Of a stretch of 64,000 bases of DNA, positions 41,122 to 53,451 are shown in pieces. Position 1 is the first letter of the stretch, and each line of letters opens with the position of its first letter. The notes under the pieces are model-generated. The model did not search any database, had not been told where the DNA came from, and was given only the letters and a program-made list of their open reading frames with translations. The position numbers and the translations under genes were made by a program. The DNA is from Dirofilaria immitis (taxonomy: Eukaryota; Nematoda; Chromadorea; Rhabditida; Onchocercidae): NCBI GenBank assembly GCA_024305405.1, contig JAKNDB010000068.1:1234501-1298500 (forward strand). Direction: 5' to 3'.

Positions 41122-42107
41122 CAGGTATAGAGTGGTACACCATTACCTATTACAACAATCGAAATTAGATATTTTGATTATCAAAAAGCATTTTGTATGT
41201 TTAGATTATTTGTTTGTGGCAAAGAAAATAGTGAATTGAATCGTTTCTGTTAAAACTTCAATAATATTTGTTGTCGACTGTACTTCAATTGCACTTTTGC
41301 ACTTAATTTGAACTTCAGACATCAATGCTAATAAATTTTATCTTTTTGGAATGTGAATTGTGCGCACGAGCATTCGAACAGCAACTTTTTCAGAAAAAGA
41401 TTAATAAAATATGGAGTAATAAATTTTAGTATGAGATAAAATTAAAATAATTAGTCAAATTCGACTTTCAAATTAAGATATTCTATAATAAAGAACTAAT
41501 GACATTGGTTAAATAATTTGAAATAGTAGAGCATGGGATAGATAAGTAGAATATGAATTTGGTCAGAAAAATATTTTGTTATCCAAAATATAGTAACATT
41601 ATAGCAAAGTTTTGCGATAAAAAAGTTCAAAGTAAAGAAATTCCAAGTTTTTTTTAATAAATAGGCCTACTCAATCATGTGAAAACTATTTCATACACGA
41701 ATTGCATATTATAAAATTTCGAAATAGAAATAGGAAATGAAGAAGGATGAAGTGATCATTCTAAAAGTTTTAAACCAAACTGAAAAAGGAGGAAATCGGA
41801 AAAAATGAAAGCAAAAATGGACGAAAAAATCGATTCAAATAATATAAATAAATAAATTGATTATTAGCGTTGATAAAAATTAATAACTGATAAATATACT
41901 AGTTTATGACAGTCATGTGTAATGATCAGAATTTTTACAAAAATTTGGTTAGCAATAAAGTTTTAGACCGTTTAAACGCTTAAATTATTGATCAATTTAG
42001 TTATATAGTAATTAGGAGTGAAACAACTTTTCATATTAAACGGTACAATTGTGGGAGTTTTTGATAGGAATTATGGGAATTTGATACATAATTTCACAAT
42101 TGACTTT
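41122..42107. other. Intergenic, nothing recognised
   Basis: AT-rich spacer between rpt2 and the 5S gene. The frame extending past the rpt2 stop (to 41239) is an artefact of the lost base in the last exon. Confidence 0.6.
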
Positions 42108-42225
42108 GTCTACGACCATACCACGTTGAAAGCACGACATCTCGTCCGATCTGTCAAGTTAAGCAACGTTGGGCCTGGTTAGTACTTGGATCGGAGACGG
42201 CCTGGGAATCCCAGGTGTTGTAGAC
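42108..42225 (+). rRNA. rrn-4: 5S ribosomal RNA
   Basis: The 118-base sequence matches nematode 5S rRNA: start GTCTACGACCATACCACGTT, the box A AAGTTAAGC, and the box C region TCGGAGACGGCCTGGGAATC. The ends GTCTACGAC and GTTGTAGAC pair to form helix I with one G-U. A T-run (ATTTTTG) follows at once and would serve as the Pol III terminator. It is a single copy here, not in an array. In many nematodes 5S genes alternate with SL1 RNA genes; the nearest SL1-like sequence here, at 42996, lies in an LTR and is not a standard SL1 gene. Confidence 0.95.
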
Positions 42226-42697
42226 ATTTTTGCTTTAGTATTTTTCTAGTTTTCATCTTTTCACTGTATAAGTATATGGTTTTTTTCTTTTTGTGGCAAA
42301 TTTTTTTATGGTAATTTTGATGCCTAATTTGTTCTAAGACTTTGAGATTTGTAAATTATGAAAAGGAGATTTGGAGGAAGAATTTGAACAAATACTACTC
42401 CTGTATGAAAGTAATTTGTCTCAGATTTAGTAGTAATAATGACACATTATCAGTCTATATGAAAAAAGGCATTGAATCAATCTTAATTTTGGTTGTGTAA
42501 AATATTTTGACAAAATATAATCATGAAGTTAAGTTTTAAGCTTTTCAGTTGTTTAGTCATTCTAATTTTCTAGAAGGTCGTCTTTTAGAATTTAAAAAAG
42601 TTGAATTGTTAAAATATTTTTTAAATTATGTATTTTTGCGAAAGTTGCTGATGAATAATTTGATAGAACTATTTATTCGGTACAACAAAATGTAAGA

Positions 42698-43112
42698 TGC
42701 TACTGGAAAAGCGAAGAAATCCCTAGAGATTGTAAATTATATGAGTTGTCATGTTCATGCGCTCCAAAATATTCGATGATCTGGTGATCTTAAGACTGGC
42801 CTCCATTGCGTGAAGAATTCTAATCAACAACATCATTTTGGTTAGATGGGCTTCCGAAGTCAGCTGGAGAGCACCGGGTATCTTTGGGTAGTTTCTGTCC
42901 TTGAGTTATTAAATCGTAATTAGAATTTCTTATTATATCATTAACATTGTAATTGTTGCATTCATTGATGTGTTAATTGAAGTTATCGTAATAAAGGTTT
43001 AATTATCCAAGTTCGAGATTCATTCGAAGTGCTAAAAACAAGAAATTGAAGAATTCCCGTAGGGATTAAGAAGAAAATCACCCGCGTCAAAATCCTGTCA
43101 CGATTGTCGACA
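42698..43112 (+). mobile_element. LTR of BEL/Pao type, SL1-bearing (subfamily B)
   Basis: Boundaries are inferred from alignment with the other LTRs: start TGCTACTGGAAAAGCG, end TGTCGACA at 43105-43112. The middle shares blocks with 43548-43952 and 53452-53911 (CATGTTCATGCGCTCCAAA and TTGTTGCATTCATTGATG). At 42996-43017, directly after AATAAA, lies a 22-base sequence differing from the nematode SL1 leader at 2 positions. Downstream it carries a different U5 region from the other subfamily (ACAAGAAATTGAAGAA, shared with 47040 and 57220). Confidence 0.7.
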
Positions 43113-43547
43113 AAATAAGGGATCAGCATAGAGCAAATACTGTAGAGTAGCATAATAAATGCATAGAGTGAAGAAAAAGAGATAAGAATCAAAAACACGA
43201 GAGCAGGTTGATAGATGCGTCAATCGCGGAGATCGATAAAACACTAACTGATCGTCTCCAGGAGACGCGGCCGTTCTATGTGCAGGAGGAGTAGAAGCGG
43301 AATTATAATGTGAGGAATAAACGCAACCAGCAGGAAGAGCAAGGGTAGACCAAAATAAGGAGTGCAGTTATGGATGAAACGCGGACACAGTTTCTTTTGT
43401 CCATGATCGTATACATGGGGTTTGAGCCGAGGGAAAATAGGAATTCGAGCAATTCTCCATAATATATGCATAAATCACTAAATTAGAGAGCAAAAATTTG
43501 AATTATTATCTAGAGCATAATTAAATTATCTTGGAAATTTGATGACT
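43113..43547. mobile_element. Probable retroelement internal remnant between two LTRs
   Basis: A less AT-rich stretch (for example GATCGTCTCCAGGAGACGCGGCCG) located between two LTRs of different subfamilies. No retroviral motif could be assigned; open frames on the minus strand here are probably spurious. Confidence 0.35.
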
Positions 43548-43952
43548 TGTATCACTAAAATCGCGAAGAAGTCCCTTAGTAAAAGGAAATATAAAGATTT
43601 GTATAGTAGTTTGTTAAAGATATATTAGAATATGGGTCAAGAAGTTGTAAATCATAGTTATCATGTTTATGTGTTCCAAATCAAGGCAATGATTCTAATG
43701 ACTTCAGAACTAACCTTGGGATGGCATGCGGGATGCTATCAACAGCATCATTTCGAACATCTTTGGGTCGCTTCTTTACCCTGAGCCATGTTACCATCAG
43801 TACAATTTCAACTATCTCACTGCATCATTAATATTATAATTGTTACGTTCGTTGAGCTATGGAAATTACCATAATAAAAATTTAATCACTCAAGTTTGAG
43901 GTGCTACCATTGAATCCTCAATTTTTGTCAAGATTAAAGAAGATTGGCGACA
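43548..43952 (+). mobile_element. LTR of BEL/Pao type, SL1-bearing (subfamily A)
   Basis: Start near TGTATCACTAAAATCGCG, end ATTGGCGACA (43952). It aligns throughout with the 3' LTR at 53452-53911. The SL1-like segment is 43879-43900 (4 differences from SL1, with the 3' part CAAGTTTGAG exact), followed by the donor-like GGTGCTACCATTGAA and the Sm-like AATTTTTGTC. No adjoining coding sequence, and no clear target duplication. Confidence 0.7.
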
Positions 43953-44009
43953 AATTTGATCCAACAAGCCAGAATATGAACAAACGACCTAAAGGTTACA
44001 TTAGAATGA

Positions 44010-44090
44010 AGTACTTAAGCTTACGTCATGAAAGACATTTGCGGATATACGTCAAGAAAGACACCTAAGGATACGTTAAGAAAAGAACGA
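44010..44090. repeat. Short tandem repeat, about 24 bp, 2.5 units
   Basis: The unit TACGTCAAGAAAGACACCTA (with 4 more bases) is repeated with differences at 44020-44080. It creates the Lys/Asp-rich open frame 44028-44213, which is not considered a gene. Confidence 0.6.
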
Positions 44091-45019
44091 CGAAATAAGT
44101 ATTATTCAGGTTATCTCTTAACAATTTTTGAAAGTCAGTGGAAAAAGAAATGTGAGCGTAAATGTCATATCTTATTAGAAAAAAATTTGCAGTGGTTTGT
44201 AAAAAATTTGTAGTTTTTGCATCAAATTCACAGAAACAAACGATATAGAACGAGAAAAGCTAAAATCAATACTGAAATTAAATCAAACATGTGTATTCAT
44301 ATACTATTGTGATTTCGAATAATTATATATTTCAAACGCAAAAGTCCAAACTCCATGTTTCTGATAAGAAAAAAATTTCTAATATATATCCTTGATTTCA
44401 AATTATTTCACCATTAGATTGATTATTTGTAAAAAATTGTTTTCTATGTATGCTACTTTTTACTGATGAAAATTCATTAATCTGAAATTTTTTTGTAAAA
44501 ATATGATTCCAAAATCATCAGAATTTACGGGGAAATATATTTCAGTAGAAGTTCTGTTATTGTTTAAGTCGTATATATCAGCCCGACAACTGAAAAATTA
44601 TTTTCCACAATTTCAAAATCTCGTAAGTTTACAATTATTGTTGAGAATGTTTTCGTAAAACAGAAAAAAACGAATGCATTGATTTTTTCATATTTATTTG
44701 ATAATAAAAAAGATAAGGAAAAGTTTGAGTGAAAGCAAATCATATAGATATCTCATGAATATTTTGAAAGCTATAGTAACTGAAGTAAATGTCATAAAAT
44801 AGATGGAATATTGTTGATTGTAATGAATGCAGTATAAAACTCAATTTAATTGAAACTAAAAATTCAATTTTTAATAGTTATTTTTAGTAATCAATCACGT
44901 AATAATTACGAAAACATAAAGACAAAATGCTCATATCCTTGCATATGAGATTATTTTCTCTGTTAATATAGCTGTACTAATAATGTCATCTGTAGGTGTA
45001 GTTGCCATGTAATGAAGCA

Positions 45020-45540
45020 TTTTAGCTAAATCTTCTGTGTTTCTTTTCATGTCTCAGATAATTACTATTTCCACTGAATTCTACGCTATAAGCATTGAAT
45101 TTGAATGGTTTTTCGTCTGTATGACGACGTATGTGATGTAATAAACATCCGATTGTAACGGCACTTGAATTTTTCATCCCATACATCGCATTTGAAGGGT
45201 GTTTGATTATGCCTTTTCAGATTGCCGCATGTAATGATATCGATGCAGCATACGGTTTAGCGGTTGTATTGTATTAAATTATGCTCATCTCCTTTATCCC
45301 ACTCATTGCTTTTCAACAGTTTCCTGTTTCTATATATTAGATTATGTCTTTTCAGACTGCTCCATGCATTGAAACTCTTGTCGCATACCTCGCAGTCGAA
45401 TCGTTTCTCGCTTCTATGTGTAATCGAATATGGATATTCAGACGGTTGGGCCGAGAGAATCATTTACTACAAATCTTACATTTCCACACTTCCTCGGTTC
45501 TATATGTTCGATTATATTCGCTTAGATCTATTAACTAATT
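45020..45540 (-). pseudogene. Decayed C2H2 zinc-finger gene, tandem unit 1
   Basis: The minus strand reads RFDCEVCDKSFNAWSSLKRH followed by NLIYRNRK: a finger with CxxC and the first His, but the second His is Tyr. Further broken units follow. Stops interrupt the frame. It matches arm 1 (13600-14090). Confidence 0.8.
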
Positions 45541-46169
45541 ACTCCTGTATTAATGAATCGTTTTCAGTTGGCATCTGAAACTATTCGAAATGATTCATTT
45601 TATAATTTAAATGATTTCATGATTATTTTTCCTAAGACTTTTTAACATTTTCAACTAAGACAAAGAAATTCTATCGATATCAGTGCATATGCTGTAGATT
45701 CTTTGAATAATAATACTTCATTGTTTACTTTTTAAAAGTTTTCGAAAAATTAGAACAGTATTTTTTTTTGAAAAAGAGTTTTGCCGTTTCATTGTGATTG
45801 ATCCAAAATAAAACATTATGTGAGCAAGTAAAGAATTTGACTTTGATCTAATTTTGAAAGTTAAATAATTTTTTATGCTCATTTAAAATAAAATATGATA
45901 CGAAAGAACAAAAAAAAAGGAAAAATTGAGGAATTAATATCTGCGAAATAATTCAGGGATTAAACTATCATCTATGTTATATGTTAATGTAATGATGCAG
46001 AGAATTTAAACGCAAAATATTGACTGTTTTGAAAGTGACGAGAAAAACAGATAAAAGCAAAAATCAAAACAAAAATTTATAAATTGTTACTTGCATGACA
46101 CGCAATGATAATGTGGCTATCAGAAAGTAAGAGAGCAGCATATTGATTTCCAAGCAATTTCTACGATAA

Positions 46170-46412
46170 ATGATAATGGTTGAAGTATATATTCTGCCGC
46201 GTAATTCTGAAGGATATTTTAGAAGAATATTCCACAAAATATATAACAATAATAAATGCTGTACTGATTTGGAATGTTATTTGAGGGATGATTTCAAACA
46301 TTTCTACGAATATGCGATGTATGATGAAATGAATCATGGTGCTGTTAATCTTTTGCATAATTATGTAAATTTTATTTCATCTGCAAACATGGTGATAAAA
46401 AATGATTCATAG
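46170..46412 (+). CDS. Candidate short protein in a duplicated unit
   Basis: An 80-codon open frame whose translation is not low-complexity: RNSEGYFRRIFHKIYNNNKC, then CTDLECYLRDDFKHFYEYAM, then DEMNHGAVNLLHNYVNFISS. The tandem copy at 50025-50270 has the same sequence with a small insertion and lost frame. It may be an exon of a decayed gene. No family was recognised; the start and any splice sites are uncertain. Confidence 0.3.
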   Translation: MIMVEVYILPRNSEGYFRRIFHKIYNNNKCCTDLECYLRDDFKHFYEYAMYDEMNHGAVNLLHNYVNFISSANMVIKNDS

Positions 46413-46779
46413 AGAAAAAGCGAGTTTGAAAAGCTTGATAATCGTTAATACTATATATTTTTGTGGGTTAATGGCAACATTTTCATGGTTTCATCGAAAA
46501 TCATAGGTTTATGTAAATTTATGCAAATAAAAGTACATGACTGTCTCTGTAGTTTCAATTTTTATGATGCAATGGGAATTTCTGTATATATAATTGGTGA
46601 TAAAATTGATGCTGAGTTGAAAAGGCGCAATTGACAAATTACTCGACAGATAATTTTACTTTTTTGAAGTAAAAATTGCGAGGAGAAGTAGAGAATCAAT
46701 ATATCCTCCGTTTTGAATTTAATATTCCTGGATATATATTGTACTTTTTGAATTTATTGTATATTGCAAAATGCAAACT

Positions 46780-47134
46780 AAAATTGTCGTACTCTTAAAA
46801 AGAGCTCCATTTTCCATACGCCAACAAAAATGCTATTACTTGTAACAACAGAATTGTATCAAAATACTTCATCCACGCGGAAGAAGAATGCCCTAAAAGC
46901 ATTTCTAAAGATGTGCTTCAATAAGGCAATTGGACGAAGTTATCGTTGGGTGGTTGATTGCAATCGCTATGTTTGTTGATGTATTATCAAATTTGTCGTA
47001 AATAAAGATTTAATTGCCTAAGTTTGAGATTCTTTTTTTGATGAGTGAAACAAGAAAACTGAAGAAATCTCTGAAAATTGAGAAGCAGAATTCACTTCTT
47101 CAGTTTCACTACAGTCAGAAAGAAAATAACGACA
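46780..47134 (+). mobile_element. LTR fragment, SL1-bearing (subfamily B)
   Basis: The right part aligns with the LTR at 42698-43112: GTTTGTTGATGTATTATCAA, AATAAA, then an SL1-like 22-mer at 47007-47028 (3 differences), then AAACTGAAGAAATCTCTGAA, ending near AACGACA (47134). The left boundary is unclear. It lies within the sequence that arm 2 has and arm 1 lacks. Confidence 0.55.
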
Positions 47135-48859
47135 TGCAGCAAAGATGTTTACAATGTTTTTGATCAATGTTTTGTGACATCAAAGATAATAAATCAGACA
47201 ATTGTTTCATTGGAATAAAATGTATTATTTTAACCTTTTCACATAATTGAAAAATTGATATTTTAATTGATATCGTTGTTTTAGAAATATAAATCAAAAC
47301 AAGCTATATTATGAGATCACTGTTAATACCAAATATCAAGTATAATATAAGAATATCTTGGTTATATCAATATATTTATTATATTACAAAATATTTCGGC
47401 AGTTACTGAAAAAACATGAAAATTTGAAATAATAAATTTAAAAATATCTACGATATGCTATTGTTTATCAAACATTATAAATGGAATTTTTCTTGTTATT
47501 TAAGAAACTTTTAGGAGATTTGATAGACAAGAATTTGCTAACTGATAAATGGGAATTGCTCATATTTCAAAAATAAAGTCGAAGAACTTAATTCCGTCAA
47601 ATATTTTGACAAATATAATCATGACTATTCTAATTTTCTAAAAGATCAACCTTTTAAAATTTAGAAAAATTGAATAATTAAAAATATTTGTAGTTTGTAT
47701 ATAGCAAAATAAAGAATATAAGTCACTGTTTGATTTCAGTAATTGTAAAAATGGGATGATAAAAAGAAAATAACAAAGTCAGAAATTAAACAATAACAGA
47801 ACTTTATGAATTCGGCATCAGTTCACCAGAAAAAGATGATGTAGAACGAGAGAAGCTAAAATTGATTCTGAAATTAAATAAAATATGTGGTAATGTAATC
47901 TATTTAGATGTCTTCATATGCTGTTATGATTTGGAATAATTATATGTTTCAAATATTCATTCGAAACCGAGAAATTCAATTAATATTGGTTCATAAATAT
48001 ACATTCAAAATATGCATTTTTCATACATGCATTCTTTAAGATTGCATTATATTCTCATAGACTTTGTTTACTCTATCCATTAAACTATTAATTTATAACA
48101 AATGAGCAGCATGTTTTTACTATATGATGAAATTCTACTTTTCTTTCTTTTGTTTATCTAGCATCATGATTCATTTATCTACTTCTGCATTCTTAAATTC
48201 CATTTATTGCACCACAGCTTGATTATTTTCAAACGTCTTTATTTTTGCTTTCTATGCGTGTACTCTTTTAATAAAATTTTTTTCTTTTTTGCTTTCTATG
48301 CGTGTTACTTTTTTAATGATAAAAATTCATTAATCTGAATTTGTTTTGTGACAGATGTTTCTGAAATCCTTAAAATTTATGAAGAAATATTTCCACCGAA
48401 GTTGTATAACACATTTAAGTGTTACGTATAAGTTAAACAGCAGAAAAGTTATGCACGATTTTTTCAATCATTATTTTTATGTGATAATAAAAAGACAACA
48501 AAAATATTAGAGTGAAACAAAACTTGCAAATATCTCAACAACGTTTTCGAATTATAAGGGGTAATTACAATGATTGTAAGTAAATGTGATAAAAAAAAAA
48601 AGAAAAAATGGAATATTATAAATCACGCATTAAAATTTAAATGGTAGAATAAATAAAATATGAAAATCTAATTGACGATAAGGATATTATGTTCAATTTT
48701 CATTAATTTAGCAATCAATTAAGAAATAACAAAGAAAACATAATAGGTGAAATAATGCTCACAGTCTTGCATACGAAATTATTTTCTTTGTCATTATAAC
48801 TATGTTGATAATGATAATGTCACCTGTAGGTGCAACTGCCTTGCAATGAAGTATTTTAG

Positions 48860-49397
48860 GATTCTTTTCATGTCTTGCAAGCTATCTTTTCGATTGAATG
48901 TTTTGCCGCATAAGACTGAAACTTTTACGGCATACATCGCATTTGAACGGTCTCCCGTTTTTATAGATTCGATTATGTAAAATCAGAATGTTAGGCTTAA
49001 CGAAATCTTTACTGCACGCCTCGCGCTTGAACAGTTTCGTGTTTATATTTGTCCGAATATATTTTTATGTCTTTGCGGAGTACTTTTTGATTGAATCTTT
49101 TACCGCATAAATCACATTCGAACAGTTTCTTGCCAGTATGTATTCGGTAATCAGACTGGGATGTTGATTGAAACTTTTATCGCATACATGGCATTTGAAC
49201 GGTCTCTCGCCTGTATGTATTCGATTATGTTCATTCAGATGGCAGCGCTGAGTGAATCCTTTACCGCACGTCTCGCACTCGAACAGTTTTTTGTTTGTAT
49301 TTGTCCGATTATATTGATTTAAATCCAATTGATCAGTTATTCCTGTCTGTATTGATGAATCGTTTTCGGTTATCTGAAATTGTTTGAAATGATTCAT
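48860..49397 (-). pseudogene. Decayed C2H2 zinc-finger gene, tandem unit 2 (best preserved)
   Basis: An open frame of 110 codons (49397-49065). It contains one complete finger, FECETCGKGFTQRCHLNEHN followed by RIH, with the canonical linker TGERPFKC, then a second finger (CHVCDKSFNQHPSL) whose first His is replaced. The frame then runs into broken units. C2H2 arrays with TGERP linkers bind DNA as transcription factors; this copy retains too little for that and has no start region or splice structure that could be verified. Confidence 0.75.
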
Positions 49398-50429
49398 TTC
49401 ATAATTTAAATGGTTTGATGATTATTTATCCTAAAATTTTGAGCAGTCCAACATGCAAAGAGATTCCATTGATATCACTGCATATGCTGTTGAATCTTTG
49501 AACAATAATACTTGATAGCCATTCGATATTGGTTATTTCTTAAAAGTTTTCGAAGAATTAGGACATATTTTGAAAAGAATGTCAGTTTTACTATTCTATT
49601 GTGATTGATCCAAAATAGAATATTGTATGAGCAGATAAAAATTTAACTTTGATGTGATTCTAGATCCTAAACTATTTTCTATGCTGATTTAAAACAGAAT
49701 ACGAGATAATATGATATGAAAAAAATTTGGAAAAATTGTTATCTGAAAAATGATTCAGGGATTAAGCTATTTTCTGTGTTATTAGTTCATGTTATGATAT
49801 GAAGAGTTTAAACGCAAGATATTGATTACTTCGAAAGAAACGACAAAAAAATGATAAGTGTAAAAACTAAAACGGAAAATTTTCAAATATATTGTTTTCA
49901 TTGTCAAAGCAATAATTCCTTCACTTACTTGTGCGATGCAAATTGTAACCTAGCTATTAGGAAGTAATAATAGGGGAGCAGCATGTAGATTAGCAAGCAA
50001 TTTTCTCGACAAATAGCAATGGCTAAAGTGAAGTAGAGATTCCGTTGCGTAATTCTGAAGGATATTTCAGAATAATATTCCACAAAATATATAAATCAAA
50101 AGAGAATGAATCGCAATAATAAATGCTGTACTGATTTGGAATGTTATTCGAGGGCTGTTTTAAACATTTCTACGAATGCGCGATGTCTGATGAAATAAAT
50201 CACGGTGCTGTTAATCTTTTGCATAATTATGTAAATTTTATTTCACTGCAAACATGGTGATAAAAATGATTCACAGAAAAAAGCGAGTTTGAAAAGCTTG
50301 ATAATCTTTAATACTATATATTTTTATGGATTAATGACAACATTTTCATGGTTTCATCGAAAATTATAGGTTTATGTAAATTAATGCAAATAAAAGTCAT
50401 GACTATCTCTGTAATTTCAATTCAACAAA

Positions 50430-50939
50430 ATCCAGTATTATTATTAACTCTTTTTTTGAAAACATGAACTAGAAATAATTAAGTTAGTTTTAGCAACATT
50501 AAAATTCATCGAAATTGAATACTTCAAGTAGAAAGTTTGACTTAATTAATTTGCCAAAATTATCATTTTCGCAAAACATAAATGTGTATTTATAACTTTT
50601 TCTATAAAAGCTTACTTTTACAAAAACATCAAGTCTTTTTTTATTCGAATAAGCCGATTATTCGGAAATTTTATTCATAAAAGTAATATGTTTTTGTTTG
50701 TGTCAGAAATCTTTATTTTAAACATTGCTTTAATCAAAAACACCATATTCACTTGAACCAATCTGCATCTGACCTCTTCGTTAATATAAATGATGTTACA
50801 TAATTGGTAATATTTGATCTGTCCTATGCTTTCAAAAATATTGAAGTTAATAATAGGTAATGAATGCATCATATTTAGTGATTCCGAGCATAAAAAATTA
50901 TTTATATTCTATGGTAAATGAAGAAAATTACCTGTTGGC
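50430..50939. other. Spacer, nothing recognised
   Basis: Right of the last tandem unit and left of the retroelement. No gene, RNA or repeat was identified. Confidence 0.5.
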
Positions 50940-52043
50940 TATAGTGAATTTGTATGAACGATATGGCAATAAAAAACAAGAATAAAAGAATTATATAAAA
51001 ATCTAGAAAGAATTCGAATAAGAGAGCTTCTGAACTTATTATCCCAATTAAAAGGGCTGGGAGAGAATATAGAAATAATGCAACTGGATGTGATGGTCAC
51101 AAAGGAATACCAGAAAACATGACTAAGGACCTGAGAAAGAAGAAATTCAGAAATGCACAATAGACAATGAAAGGCACTATCGAATATTTAAAAAAAATGA
51201 AAATTGAAGAAATTCTGAAAAACCACCGATAAAGGGTTAGTAGACAAGACGCATATGAAAGAGGATGCTCGATTAAGAGAATGTGTGACAATTTGCTCGA
51301 CAACAAAGGCGAGAACAGTAATATGTCCTAACAGATTGCCGTGCATTTTCTAGAAAAGTAATCAATAGAATGACAAATGTGATATATATCCGATTGTGAA
51401 CAAAAGACAAGAAAAATTAAAGCAATTAGGACTCTGTGGATTATGTTTGAGGAAAGGTTTATTCGCACCAAACTTGTGTGAAGAAATAAAAATATTTTTA
51501 TTGCGGATAGGGCCACAATAATGCGTTATGCAGCAAACGCAATATGGAACAAAATAAGAATTACAAAAATGGTAAAGGAGCAAACGAAAGCCCAAACACA
51601 GTGCCGGCTAAAGCTTCGGACAATGGCATTCGGGAAACGTATATGATGCGGTATGCAAAGAAGTAAGATTAATCAATCCAAAATAAAAAAATAGCAAATG
51701 CATTAGTTTTCTTTGACAGAGAGTGATTGTAACTATGTCATGGAATCAGTAGCAAACAAATTGAAATTAAAGCAAAAATCTCCAAGCGTGGGAATGTTAA
51801 TAAGCGGATTGGTGGGCACGAAGAAATGTGAAAACTGGAATATAGATTTCGGGTTTAAACGTTGGTTGGAAACGTGAAGAACATCTAGGAGTATGCTATT
51901 AATTCAATACTCGAACGTGATGAACGTGAAAAACTTGTAGAAGGAAATGGAGAAAGCCAGATGTATTATTAAGCATAGAAAGGATTGAGGATTTAGTTAC
52001 CCATAATTCTATAAATCACCATTAGGAATAGGAATGTCATAGG

Positions 52044-52610
52044 TGTCGCGTCTTTATTGGGTGTGAGCTGACGTCGAGGGGACCAAATGTCACCAGTGTT
52101 GGATATTGAGTAGGGTGTAGTGGAGCTGTATTGAGAACACACCGTGAAGCCGAAACGTTTATTACTGATTGTATGGTGATAACAATAATCTTGATGATGA
52201 TCACTCGTGGTTTATATCTTCCCAGAAGTGGGAGTGGTTAATTTTAGCACCGGAAACATACCGGATATGGAGGAAACATTACAGTAAGATTAAAAGAGGA
52301 GATTAGCGTGGGAAAATAAGCGTTTAAACATAAAGATGTGGATTGGGATATGGAGGAAACATTACAGTACGATTAAAAGAGAGATTAGCGTGGGAAAATA
52401 AGCGTTTAAACAAAAGGATGTAGATTGGTTAGATAACAACAAAAACGTGTGAAAAAACAATTTTGAGGAATGTGGATATGACTGCGATGATTCATAGTTT
52501 CATGAGCATTAATTTACAGTGAGTAATCTATTTGCTTATTTGTTTACAATAAGAAATTTATTTAATTATGTAATTGTATGTTGGAGTTTCGCGAATCAGC
52601 GTTCGCGACA
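52044..52610 (-). mobile_element. Solo LTR, family 1, with perfect target-site duplication
   Basis: The termini are perfect 7-bp inverted repeats (TGTCGCG ... CGCGACA on the minus strand). It is flanked on both sides by ATAGG (52039-52043 and 52611-52615), the 5-bp duplication left by integration. No coding sequence lies between, so it arose by LTR-LTR recombination after inserting into the older BEL element. Inside is an 83-bp tandem duplication (52263-52345 and 52346-52427), absent from the copy at 7135-7614. Confidence 0.92.
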
Positions 52611-53451
52611 ATAGGTAGTAAAGTGAAAAGTGACGCAAGATAATAATACAGAATAAGGAAATAACAAGTCTTATAGAGTTGCAAACATAATAAAGTAGCA
52701 ATCGAATGTGTACAGGGATCAGATTGAACAAACATGAAAGGATTTAATGACGGAATATCAAGATGAAAAGGCTCTCGAGGCGTTTCAAAAATTGCTCAAT
52801 ATGGACAATAAAGGAAGATGCGTTGTGGATTCACCACGGAAGAACTAAGAGATCGTGTCAGCAAAGGGATATAGATCTGCACTGGGACGACTACGATCTA
52901 CAATACAAAGACTGAAGAACTCTACGTTACGATGAATATTTTAAAATCTTGTTTGAATTGATAATTCTAGTCATTGAACATGAAGCGATTATCAAAGAAA
53001 GACCTTTGGTAGATATTGAAGAGATTAGGCCTGATATTAATAAGATTTGGAGAATTCAGGTTAAGCTTGCGGAGAATGAAAGGTCTACCACAAAGATGAT
53101 GTAGCATACGAGAATAAAAATCTACAAACAAAGAATTGACACATCGGTACAAGGCTACATGCAGGATACTTCCTTCATCATGGATAATAAATATGGCGAA
53201 GAGAATACCTAGAAGGGCTAAGAAAACGAGCTCAACGGAAAACAGAAAATCGCGCAGTAGAATTCGACGGAAACCAGAAATTGATGAGCTGGTACTATTG
53301 AAAGCAGATTTTCCAAGAAATACCTATGAGTAAGAACAGTCGATAGACTCAGAAAAAACAAGGATGGTGTATGTCAGTCTGCGGTTGTAAGAATTGCTAA
53401 TGGAAACACATTAACGAGAGCATCATTTGGAGATCTCGCTGACCTCGGAAG

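Larger units (their letters stand above)
44218..49195 (-). repeat. Arm 2 of the large inverted repeat, also a tandem duplication
   Basis: Reverse complement of 11800-14893, with about 1.9 kb of extra sequence at 45771-47640. The region is also internally duplicated: 45630-46600 matches 49440-50420 (for example the 46340-46500 block versus 50205-50360), with a period near 3.85 kb. Each tandem unit carries a zinc-finger relic on the minus strand and a short plus-strand frame. Confidence 0.8.

Noticed and set aside
42996..43017. SL1-like 22-mer considered as a true SL1 RNA gene in a 5S-SL1 array
   Set aside because: It lies within sequence repeated as an LTR elsewhere, lacks a GAG|GT donor here, has two mismatches to SL1, and the downstream part does not match the usual SL1 RNA.
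43244..43471. 75-codon hydrophobic minus-strand frame between two LTRs
   Set aside because: Considered as an envelope-like or gag product, but no motif or signal supports it and it lies on the strand opposite to the flanking LTRs.
45264..45578. 104-codon plus-strand frame rich in Leu/Ser/Cys
   Set aside because: Antisense shadow of the zinc-finger relic on minus; arm 1 shows the same shadow at 13597-13845 on the opposite strand.
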